A stretch of DNA of 64,000 nt from contig CAUYUJ010000720.1 in assembly GCA_963575745.1 (NCBI GenBank), forward strand, positions 37,501 through 101,500, written 5' to 3'. A model generated the notes under the pieces. That model had not been told where the DNA came from and made no database searches. It saw only the letters and a program-made list of their open reading frames with translations. The stretch's first letter is position 1. Each line of letters opens with the position of its first letter. This document shows, in pieces, positions 1 to 7,526 of this stretch. This DNA comes from Prorocentrum cordatum (taxonomy: Eukaryota; Sar; Dinophyceae; Prorocentrales; Prorocentraceae). Made by a program: the position numbers and the translations under genes.

Positions 1-378
1 GCGCACCAAAGGTCACTCTTACCCAGGGTCACTCTTGCGTGTAGCCGACTCGCCCGATGCCCTCCCTTGCCGGGTTCGCCACACGGTGCAGCCTGCCGCC
101 GCCGTGCTCAGATCAGCAGGCGGCGAGGGCGCCGGGCTCGACACCCGCGCGACGGGACGGGTCGTCGGATGCCTGCGGAGGGCGCCCGATCCAAAGGGGC
201 CGGTCGTGCGCGCACCCCCGCAGGGACGGAGCGCCGCGTTCCCCGCGAGGGGCCTGCGTCGCGGGCCATGAGAGCCCACAGCTCTCTCGGCACGTGCCGC
301 GGCCTCTTCTCGAGCGAGGATGGGGAGCACGGGCGCCGGCCCCCCCGGGAGTCAGCGTGGCCTCGCGGGGGGGAGAGG
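1..378. other. GC-rich stretch, no gene recognised
   Basis: Overlapping frames on both strands are open here only because the sequence is GC-rich; none resembles a known protein. The missing N-terminal exon of the cyclophilin downstream could lie here or outside the window, but I could not identify it. Confidence 0.5.
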
Positions 379-383
379 GCAAG

Positions 384-580
384 TCGGGCCGGGCGAAAGG
401 GGGGGATTGGGAAAGGGGGGTGTTACGAAATTTGCTGCATGCAGCTGGTTTCGGCCCCGCCGAGGGGCCCATTCCTCGATACATGGCCGCCTCCCGGCGC
501 CGGGAGGCGCCAGGAAAATCAGCTACGTGAGCTGATTCTCAAACCCCCCCTTTGCTATCCCCCCCTTTCGCCCGACCCGA
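384..580. mobile_element. TIR element family A, copy 1 (197 bp)
   Basis: A non-autonomous element with 24 bp terminal inverted repeats (384-407 and 557-580, 23 of 24 paired) that begin TCGGGCCGGGCGAAAG. It is flanked by a perfect 5 bp duplication, GCAAG (379-383 and 581-585). It carries no coding capacity. It is about 95% identical to copy 2, which forms the last intron of the cyclophilin gene. This copy has no AG-G junction in its target duplication, so it is probably a plain insertion rather than an intron. Confidence 0.88.
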
Positions 581-585
581 GCAAG

Positions 586-755
586 GGAGGAAGGGAGGGA
601 GAGGGGGAGAGAGCTTGGACACAGTCTATGTATAGATACGGACATGCACGTTTTTGCATTAAGCGCTATGCATACAGCGAGAGAGGGAGAGAGAAGGAGA
701 TCAAGAGCTACAGAGGGAGAGAGGGAGGGTTTTGGGGGGGTCCGATGGGCAAAGG

Positions 756-788
<33 letters not shown>

Positions 789-916
789 ATCAAGAGCTAC
801 AGAGGGAGAGAGGGAGGGTTTGGGGGTGTCCGATGGGCAAAGGGAGAGAGGGAGAGAGAGAGAGAGAGAGATTGGGACAGCCCGAGCGACCTGACATAAT
901 GCCGTCTGGTGGTCAG
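586..916. repeat. GA-rich tract with an 89 bp tandem duplication
   Basis: A unit containing AAGGAGATCAAGAGCTACAG, a GAGAGAGGGAGGG stretch and GTCCGATGGGCAAAGG occurs twice in tandem (about 690-778 and 779-868). It ends in a GA dinucleotide run. It probably lies in the intron just before the first visible cyclophilin exon, whose acceptor is the CAG at 914-916. Confidence 0.7.
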
Positions 917-3215
917 GCAGAGCTTTTCCTGGACAAGATGCCAATCACCTGCTCCAATTTCATCGACCTCTGCAAGACTGGGTTCTACGACGGCATCCAC
1001 TTCCACCGCGTCATTCCCAATTTCATGAACCAGTTCGGCTGCCCAAACGCCAAAAACCCCCGGTCTCCCAGGGCTGGCACCGGTGGTCCCGCTGATGGTA
1101 CCTCGTTCGAGGTTCTCGATGGAACTGGCAAGATCATCAAACGCTTGCCGGGCGGCAACATCCCGGACGAGCTCATCACAAAGATCACCAACGGGCCAGG
1201 CACCCTTTCCATGGCGACCAGTGGCACGTTTGCAAAGGGAGGGGGGGGAGTGCGCGGGAGGGGTTGGCCTTGCTGAGAAGGCTCTCGAGGCCTCGTCGAT
1301 GGGGCTTGGCGTCAGCCAGGATGGCATCTTAGCATGAAGTCGGGCGTGTCCCTCCACAGGAGGAATACTCAAAAATAGTTGCAGAGTAGGCTGGGGACGA
1401 TTTTTGAATTCCTCTTGACCCTTTTTGGAAATACTGTTTACTATATTTTTGATGTTTCGTCGAAAATCGGCCTGTAGGGGGACATGCCCGACCTACTCTT
1501 GGCAGACGGGAAGGCCCATCCAGAAACCTCCTGCCTTCGCACACCTGGCGCCGCGGGCCCAAGGCGTCGCGGGGTGATCGGACACAGGCCGCTGGGCGCC
1601 ACGTGGCTGCTGACGTCCTGCAGTCGGAGGTGGACAGAACCCCCAACAGTGACACGTCGATTAGTGAATTGTCCGTTCTCGGTTCTCGAGAGAGCGCCGT
1701 GGCCGTTATTTTCCAGGCTTGCGCCCGCCAGGTTTGGGCCTCAGGTCGTTTTCACTAAACCACGTTTTGCTAAAGGGAGGTCTGTCCATCCCCGATGCAG
1801 ATTCTGACCCCCAGCTGGTTTCTCCGGAGTCTGACCTGCAGAGACTCATGTCGCGCGTGGTTGCCTGCCCTCGATGAGGGGAACAACTGCGCAACCCCTC
1901 GTGGCAGCGCCTCTGGTGCCTTCCTTTGTGCGCTCTTTGCGCCAGGGAGGGGGCCCAGCGCTGATGTACAAGAAATCCCCGGGGACCTCCTGAATGTCAT
2001 GCTTATGCAGGCTTCGATTCTGGTGAACTCGTGGGCGAAACTTACATCCCGGCCTCGCGGGCCTGGCTCGTAGGCCGCGACCCTGCGGATACGTGGCGTT
2101 TTTCGCGGATGCCCCGCGCGGAACGCCTCCGTATACGACCGCGTGTCCGCGGTCTCGCATGCCGTAATCCAGAACGCGAGGGCTCGGATGCGGAAGGTTC
2201 GCCGCTCGTGACGTCCGCTGCCTTGTGGTCTTCCGACCACAGCTCGGCTCTCCGGCGGCCGTTCGGGACGATCTGTGCGCCCCTGGATCGCACTCGGTGA
2301 GGTGCAGTTGCTGGGGAGCATTCCGAGACCAGAAGGCCGCCTGGGACCGACGAGCACGCCGGGAAACCTCAAACCTCAACCCTCGAATCTCGAACCTCAA
2401 ACCTCGCCCACCCTCTCCCACTCGCACCTCAAACCTCAAACATCAAACCTCAAACCTCAATGCTCGAATCTCGAACCTCAAACCTCAATCCTCGAATCTC
2501 GAACCTCAAACCTCAATACTCGAATCTCGAACCTCTCTCACCCTCTCCCACTCGCCCCTCGTCCCTGCGCCCGCCCCCGAGAGGCGAACACGGGCCAGCC
2601 GAACAGCGGGGGCTCCCAGTTCTTCATCAACGTCGCCAGCAACGACTACCTCGACTGGTTCGACAGGAGGTCTCGGCGGCGAGCGAGCGGGGGAAGTGAG
2701 AAGGAGAAGGCCTTCTCAGAAGGCAGCGCGACTTCTCAGAAGTGCTCGCGCCTTCTGAGACGTTTTTTGCGTCTTCGGGGAAAGTCAACAACAATCTTCT
2801 CAGAAGGCTGGGGGACTTCCGAGCCTCCTGTGCAGGCCCGCCCCTTCTCACTTCCCCCCGCGCTTGCCGCCAGAGGTCGCCCTCGGCCCACCCGGTGTTC
2901 GGCGAGATCACCGAGGGCTACGACCTCGTCGAGAAGATCTCCCGGGTTCGCACTGTCCAGGATTCGGGCCAGGCGAAAGGGGGGGATTGGGAAAGGGGGG
3001 GTTACAAAATTTGCTGCATGCAGCTGGTTTCGGCCCCACCGAGGGGCCCGTTCCTCGATGCATGGCCGCCTCCCGGCGCCGGGAGGCGCCGGGAAAACCA
3101 GCTACGCGAGCTGATTCTCAAACCCCCCCTTTGCTATCCCCCCCTTTCGCCCGACCCGAAGGATGCCCCGGTCGAGCCGATCATGATGAAGACGATCACC
3201 ATCGAGGGCCTGTAG
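917..3215 (+). CDS. cyclophilin-type peptidyl-prolyl isomerase (5' incomplete)
   Basis: Cyclophilins catalyse cis-trans isomerisation of X-Pro bonds. Four exons are inferred: 917-1213, 2584-2669, 2876-2960 and 3162-3215 (stop TAG). Exon 1 carries [20 protein letters not shown] with the catalytic Arg and the pocket Phe, Met and Gln. It is followed by the RAGTGGP insertion typical of one algal and protist cyclophilin group. Exon 2 reads [18 protein letters not shown], with the pocket Ala-Asn, Gln and Phe, then LDWFD with the drug-binding Trp. Exon 3 holds [18 protein letters not shown] with the pocket His. Exon 4 ends [12 protein letters not shown]. All expected active-site residues are present. 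About 25 N-terminal residues are missing and must come from an unseen upstream exon. Inferred introns: 1214-2583 (GC-AG), 2670-2875 (GT-AG) and 2961-3161 (GA-AG, or GC-AG from 2973). The last two consist of TIR elements. The last intron is a multiple of three and stop-free. Confidence 0.9.
1338..1495. mobile_element. TIR element family C, copy 1
   Basis: It lies inside cyclophilin intron 1214-2583. The ends are AGTCGGGCGTGTCCC and the inverse GGGGACATGCCCGACC, with the family's internal block ACAGGAGGAATACTCAAAAA. The flanks CTTAGCA and CTTGGCA may be an eroded target duplication. The interior is AT-rich compared with the surroundings. Confidence 0.75.
1624..1795. mobile_element. TIR element family J, copy 1 (172 bp)
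   Basis: The ends TCGGAGGTGGACAGA and TCTGTCCATCCCCGA are inverted repeats, and a perfect 5 bp duplication TGCAG flanks the element (1619-1623, 1796-1800). The core GACACGTCGATTA...GAATTG and the terminal GGGAGGT block recur in the copies at 46 kb and 58 kb. It is also nested in cyclophilin intron 1214-2583. Confidence 0.85.
1899..2010. mobile_element. foldback element family D, 5'-truncated copy
   Basis: It keeps the core GGCGCCTCYGGYGCC-like block, GCGCCAGGGAGGGGG, CCAGCGCTGAT and the right arm CAAGAAATCCCCGGGGACC. The left arm is missing. Confidence 0.6.
2077..2195. repeat. dispersed repeat, copy 1
   Basis: A block with GGCCGCGACCCTGCGGAT, CCCGCGCGGAA and CGACCGCGTGTCC recurs diverged at about 17110-17220 (GGCCGCGACGCCGCGGAT). 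No inverted-repeat ends were seen. Confidence 0.5.
2360..2550. repeat. short tandem repeat of CTCGAATCTCGAACCTCAAA type
   Basis: Degenerate tandem units built from CTCAAACCTCAA and CTCGAATCTCGAAC, in the 3' part of cyclophilin intron 1214-2583. A similar CTCGATCTTCGAA satellite occurs at 39.9-40.3 kb. Confidence 0.8.
2673..2872. mobile_element. TIR element family B, copy 1, forming a cyclophilin intron
   Basis: The arms TCGGCGGCGAGCGAGCGGGG and the inverse of GGCGGCAAGCGCGGGGGGAA continue into GTGAGAAGG on both sides. The target duplication GAGGTC (2667-2672 and 2873-2878) contains the splice junction AG-GTC at both ends. Removing 2670-2875 therefore restores the uninterrupted codons D-R-R-S-P-S. 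The interior carries several CTTCTCAGAAGG-type mini-palindromes. The whole intron is the element plus one duplication copy. Confidence 0.88.
2964..3159. mobile_element. TIR element family A, copy 2, forming the last cyclophilin intron
   Basis: It is 196 bp with 24 bp TIRs (2964-2987, 3136-3159) and a perfect 5 bp duplication AGGAT (2959-2963, 3160-3164). The duplication contains the junction AG-GAT on each side. Excising 2961-3161 (5' GA, 3' AG) gives V-Q-D-A-P with no extra residues. A GC-AG option from 2973 would add D-S-G-Q. It differs from copy 1 at about nine positions, so both copies are fairly young. Confidence 0.9.
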
Positions 3216-3313
3216 GCCCCCCGGGATCCAGCCGTTCCGAGGAGGTCGGGGGGCCGAGGCTTCGACCAGCCCGGGCGCCCTCTCGGGCCAGAGAGCAGCC
3301 AGAGACAGCCACA

Positions 3314-3500
3314 GGTACTCCAGACTTCGTAATAAAGGGAGGGGGGTCTCATTTCGGGGGGGGTCTCTTCCAGGCTATCTTGGGGGGCCCGGGGGGGTCT
3401 GGGGACGATGTTTTGGAGGGTTCTCCCACGGGGGGGGGTCTGATATGGCTTGTCTTGGAGGGTCCAGACCCCCTCCCTTTTCTTACGAAATCTGGAGTAT
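3314..3500. mobile_element. TIR element family E, copy 1
   Basis: The arms are GGTACTCCAGACTTCGTAAT, with the inverse ending TACGAAATCTGGAGTA. The G-rich interior contains GGTCTGGGGACGATGTTTTG. Two other copies lie at 20.2 kb (opposite orientation) and 29.1 kb. No convincing target duplication was seen. It starts about 100 bp after the cyclophilin stop codon. Confidence 0.82.
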
Positions 3501-3539
3501 CTGGGCCTGCGAGATGGGGCCGGAGCAGATCGGGGCGGA

Positions 3540-3690
3540 GGATTGCGCCGTATCAGCGATGCGACTCGACGCGGAGCCCGCTGTTCTCCACGCCGGCGTC
3601 GCCGATGCATCGCCGACGTCGCGGAAGCATCGCCGACGTCGCGGAAGCATCGCCGATGCATCGCCGATGTGGCGTGATCCTCCAACCCCG
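3540..3690. repeat. GCATCGCCGAYG short tandem repeat
   Basis: Repeated GCATCGCCGACGTCGCGGAA and GCATCGCCGATG units. Related blocks occur at 15630-15740 and 30950-31110, each followed by GGCGTGAT or CGTGAT, so this is a dispersed family with a tandem core. Confidence 0.7.
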
Positions 3691-3807
3691 TCTTTTCCGA
3701 CCCTGTTTGGGAGGCCTCTGAGGTAGTAAGCTATAGGCGTAATGTTGGCCCCGGCCCCCCCCCCGTCCTCATCTCGGGGGGGGGGGCAGGCGCTCCCTGC
3801 GGTGAAA

Positions 3808-3862
3808 GATTATTATTATTATTACTATTATTACTATTACTATTACTATTATTATTCTTCTT
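3808..3862. repeat. ATT/ACT trinucleotide microsatellite
   Basis: An uninterrupted run of TTA/CTA triplets followed by TTC triplets. Confidence 0.95.
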
Positions 3863-3956
3863 CTTCCTCCCTCGGTCTGGTGACCCCCCAGCTGGCGTTC
3901 CAGTTTCTGCTGCACTGGCATGTATGCTCTGCGTGATGTCAGGGGAGGCAGCTTCA

Positions 3957-4060
3957 GCGATCTTTGGCCGCTCAAGAATTGCAGGTCCTTTGGCAGCTTG
4001 GCGATCCTTGGCGATCTTTGGCCAAGGATGGCAGCTTGGCGATCTTTGGCCGGCCCAAAA
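3957..4060. repeat. GATCTTTGGCC / GGCAGCTTGGC interspersed repeat
   Basis: The words GATCTTTGGCC and GGCAGCTTGGCGATC recur three to four times within about 100 bp. The surrounding 3750-4160 holds nothing else recognisable. Confidence 0.7.
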
Positions 4061-4164
4061 TATTTAATGGCATGGGTTGGCCTATGGCAGGTCGGCTTGT
4101 GCGGTGCTCCCCGTTTGCCCGGCGCCTCGCGACCTTTTGATTCGCGATGTTGGTGTGGCACCCG

Positions 4165-4390
4165 TGCAGGGCTCGTTTCGATTCCTCCGATTCGATTCGA
4201 CTTCGATGGATTCCGATTCCGAGTCGATTCGACCTGGGCTTCCGATTTGGATTCCGATTTCTTATTGGAGGCATACTAGCCTGCCGATTTCCGCCGATTC
4301 GACTTTTCCCGATTCGGCTGCCGATTTCCGCCGACCCGATTCATGTCGATTGCCGATCCGATTTATCGATTCGATTCTGGGCTCTCCTGC
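4165..4390. repeat. GATTCGATTC-rich dispersed repeat U, copy 1
   Basis: This block of GATTCCGATT and CGATTCGATT words, with GGAGGCATACTAGCCTGCCG in the middle, recurs at 27088-27445 in the same order (GGAGGCCTACGAGCCTGCCG). It is a dispersed element of about 250-350 bp. Confidence 0.75.
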
Positions 4391-4399
4391 CCGTGGGTC

Positions 4400-5035
4400 T
4401 TTTGAACCACATACATTTCGGGCACAATTGTTTTTCCATAGTTCTTGGACTCGCATTACTTCCTCTTGGGGCGTCCCAGAGGCCCCGCTTGCCAGGTCGC
4501 CCACGCCCTGAGATCCGGCGTTGTGGAAAGCAGGCGCCATCGTGAACAAAAACGACCGGAGCCCCGGAACCCATCTTCCTGCTCCGTTTTCCGAGGCGCA
4601 TCGATGTGTGAGGGTTCCGGGGGCCCGAAACAGCGGGCGAAGATGCCCGCTGTGAAAACAGTGCATCTGAGGGGGCGCGGAGGTGACCGAGGAGAGAAGC
4701 ATAGTCACAACACAAGTAACCGCTGACTTCCGTGAGAAGGGGAAAGGTATGGGAAGTGGAGGGGGAACGGAAACTCCAGACATGGAACATGCTGGGTTTC
4801 GTTTCGATGTATTGTTGTGTCTCCTTGGTCCTTGGGCCCTGTCAGGAGGTTTTGCGAGGCCAGAGGTCCGAGGCTCCGAAACAAAAATGAGCGGCCTGGT
4901 TTCGGCTATGATCGGCCTCTGGGGGCCCTCCGCGGTCCCTGGGACCATCGAGAAACGGCTCAGGACGAATAGACGGCCCTATAGGGAAGTGGACTAGACC
5001 TCGACGGGGGCGCGCATCGAACAAATCGGAGCGGG
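4400..5035. other. no gene or repeat recognised
   Basis: About 640 bp of moderately GC-rich sequence. The open frames on both strands are short and resemble nothing known to me. Confidence 0.4.
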
Positions 5036-5405
5036 GGGACGCATCGAACCCCCAATCGCTCACTGATCGCCGATAGGGGCCCGATACAGCCCCAACCTGC
5101 CCAGGAACGTTCGGATTTGCCATCTGGGGCGTAAGTCAACCCGCATAGGAAGGATGGGCAATCTTCTCAAGGGTACCCTTGCATCCTTGCCTCCTCGGTG
5201 CATCCTTGGCCACTTTTGTGGGCCGCGTCCCGCTTGAAAAGCTTCGAAATGGGCTTCCAAGGGCCTTGCATCCTTATCGTGCATCTTTACTATACGGCTT
5301 GACTGTGTCACCGATCAATCATTAATGTATCGCCGATTCCAGTTCGATGTTTCCCCCTCTTCTGCCAGTCCCCCTCCTGTCGTGGCCCCTCGGGGGGCGG
5401 TTTGC
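5036..5405. mobile_element. dispersed element S, copy 1, split by element T
   Basis: The left part (GGGGACGCATCGAACCCCCA, ATCGCCGATAGGGGCCCGAT) and right part (CGCCGATTCCAGTTCGATG, CCTCTTCTGCCAGTCCCCC) match copies at 6530-6730 and 14110-14310. There the two parts are adjacent. Here they are separated by 5132-5310, which is itself a repeat (T). Confidence 0.7.
5132..5310. mobile_element. TIR element family T, copy 1, nested in element S
   Basis: The ends GTCAACCCGCAT and ATACGGCTTGAC are inverted repeats. The interior has CCCTTGCATCCTTGCC and CCTTGCATCCTTA. A second copy lies at 41258-41430 with the same ends (GTCCACCCGCAT, ATACGGGTTGTGTC). Confidence 0.75.
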
Positions 5406-5437
5406 GCGTAAGCTTGACCCGGGAAGGTCGAACTGGG

Positions 5438-5575
5438 TACAGTGGAGAGCCATGCCAAGAAGCACCCTGCTTGCCTCCAGGGTGCCCTGGGTTTCCTGGG
5501 TTTCGATGGTTTTGCTATGGAAAGCGTGACGTTCCCACACCAAACTGCAATGTACGTCCTGGGGTCTCAGAGTTG
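5438..5575. mobile_element. dispersed element R, copy 1
   Basis: The shared core is CATGCCAAGAAGCACCCTGC, TTGCCTCCAGGGTGCCCTGG and GTTCCCACACCAAACTGCAA. It also occurs at 11284-11420 and 43690-43820. CACCCTGCTTGCCTCCAGGGTG is a small hairpin. Confidence 0.75.
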
Positions 5576-5739
5576 TGGTTCTACTGTACGGCTCCTATCG
5601 TACTGGACGGACCTTGTCCATTTGAGATGGAAGGCCGCTTGTCCAGCAGCGGCTGCTGTTGGTTTTGGATAGCAGTTGTCATTGGGCATTGTGCCCATGT
5701 GTTCCGTCCCTATTTCGGGCGTTCAAATTCATGCGTCAG

Positions 5740-5862
5740 GTTGCGCGTGAGCGCTCTCGTTTCCAGTGAAGCGTGCCGCGCTGGCGGACCGCGAAATCCA
5801 CCGCGTAAGGCCGCTAAGTCATCTCGGGTAAGACTGGCTTCTTTTCGTCGCCCAGATGTCTG
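5740..5862. mobile_element. dispersed element I, copy 1
   Basis: The block GTTGCGCGTGAGCGCTCTCG, GTGCCGCGCTGGCGG, GTCATCTCGGGTAAGAC and CTTTTCGTCGCCC matches copies at 12240-12393 and 55446-55566. Intervening 5580-5735 has lower GC and no recognisable feature. Confidence 0.7.
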
Positions 5863-5944
5863 GGAGGACAGGTTGGCGCAGCGCGCGCAGCAAGCTCCAA
5901 TCCCTCCTGGGGCCCCTGCTGGTCCTCGTCTCCCATCCCCCTCC

Positions 5945-6163
5945 TTTGCCTCCTCCTCCTCCTCCTCCTCCTCCTCCTCCTCCTCCTCCTCCTCCTCTCC
6001 TCCTCCTCCCCCTCCTCCTCCTTCTCCTCCTCCTCCTCCAACTCCTCCTCTCCTCCTCCTCCTCCTCCTCCTCCTCCTCCTCCTCCTCCTCCTCCTCCTC
6101 CTCCTCCTCCTCCTCCTCCTCCTCCTCCTCCTCCTCCTCCTCCTCCTCCTCCTCCTCCTCCTC
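5945..6163. repeat. CTC/TCC triplet array
   Basis: About 220 bp of nearly pure TCC triplets. Open frames of poly-Ser, poly-Leu or poly-Pro on one strand and poly-Glu, poly-Arg or poly-Gly on the other are artefacts of the repeat. Confidence 0.97.
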
Positions 6164-6353
6164 CCCCCGTCCTCTTTGCAGCGGGCGTCGCGATTTTCCT
6201 CCCCCCTATGGGCGCTTCTGCCAGGGAGCTCGGGCCCCGGGGCCCTCTTTCGGAGCGACATCCGGCTCGAACACAAAAGCAGCCGGCAGGTGGAGTTTAT
6301 AGGGCTCCGGCCGTGAGCCTTGTCAGGGGCAGCGATCGGGGGGGGGATGGGCA

Positions 6354-6523
6354 TACACCTTGGGCGATGCTTAAGAAAACTTACGATTTCGGCCAGAGTC
6401 TCGATGATTCTTAACGTTTCAATGTAACTCCCAAGATTTCTAATGGAACTGTTGGGTTTGTACTCAAGTTCTGAGACTATGAATTTCTTAACCCATGATT
6501 TCTTAAGCATTTCGCAGGGTGTA
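6354..6523. mobile_element. TIR element family F, copy 1
   Basis: The ends TACACCTTGGGCGATGCTTA and TTAAGCATTTCGCAGGGTGTA are imperfect inverted repeats. The AT-rich interior has GGCCAGAGTCTCGATGATTC and GTTCTGAGACTATGAATTTC. The other copy, at 23498-23666, is about 90% identical. Confidence 0.87.
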
Positions 6524-6529
6524 GAGGGG

Positions 6530-6730
6530 GATGCATCGACCCCCAATCGCCCATTGATCGCCGATAGAGGGCCGATGGCCCTGGCCTGCCCAGGAGGGTG
6601 CGGATTCTCACTATCAGGGATTCTATCGCCGATCCATCGACGATGCATCGCCGATTCTATGGGTCGAGGCATCCCCCCCTGTGCCAGTCCCCCCCCCCTA
6701 TCGTTGCCCCTCACTTTGTGAGGTAGCAAT
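6530..6730. mobile_element. dispersed element S, copy 2 (intact order)
   Basis: It runs from GGGGATGCATCGACCCCCAA through ATCGCCGATAGAGGGCCGAT and CGATCCATCGACGATGCATC to CAGTCCCCCCCCCCTATCG. It abuts element F copy 1. The following 6730-6988 is GC-rich with no gene seen. Confidence 0.72.
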
Positions 6731-6988
6731 CTGCTTGCAACCTCGGATCTCAGGGCACGGCGGCGCGCACAGGGTGCGGTGGGGCAAGGTGGCGCGGCCC
6801 GCCGAGGGGGCGGGCGGGGCGCTCCGCGGGGGTTCCTCCCGCCTCCCCAGAGGGCGCCCTCGCTCGGAAGTTCCCGAGCCCATCCCAGGAGACCCCTCCC
6901 AGACCCGTGGCGTCGCTCGGGCGTGTGCATTTTTTTCGGCGAGGACCATCGAGGAGGATTTGAGGTCATCGCGTGAAAGGTGGAGACT

Positions 6989-7494
6989 TTAGTCGGGCGT
7001 GCCCTTCTACAGGAGGACTATTCAAAAATAGTCCAAGCCCAAGCATAGCTGGAGGACAATTCTTCGAGATTTTTTAGATTATTCTTGAGTGTTGAAGTGG
7101 CCTTCGGCAAGTGCCGCCGATCCGAATCGCTTTGGGTGCCTCCCAGGCTGGGCGGCGACACCTCGCAGACAGACACGCACGCACACGCTCGCAGCAGACA
7201 TTGCGCGCACACGCACGCACACACGGTCACACACGCACACGCGCACACACGCACACACGCACACACACACCCACACACCCACAAACGCACACACGCAAAC
7301 ACGCACACACGCACACACACACGCACGCACGCACGCACGGCCGCGCGCACGCACGCACACGCACACGCACACGCGCACGCGCACTCGCACGCGCACGCGC
7401 ACGCGCGAGGGCACGCGCACGCGCACGCGCACACACACGCCGCACACGCACGCGCACGCGCACGCACACGCCGCACACGCACTCGCCGCCGCAC

Positions 7495-7526
<32 letters not shown>

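Noticed and set aside
2360-2550. Regularly spaced repeats that might suggest a CRISPR array
   Set aside because: Units are degenerate, contiguous and lack unique spacers; the context is a eukaryotic intron.
2970-3170. Frame reading through the last cyclophilin intron without a stop
   Set aside because: The intron is a multiple of three and GC-rich, but the element's translation does not belong to any cyclophilin and the conserved protein is restored only by removing it.
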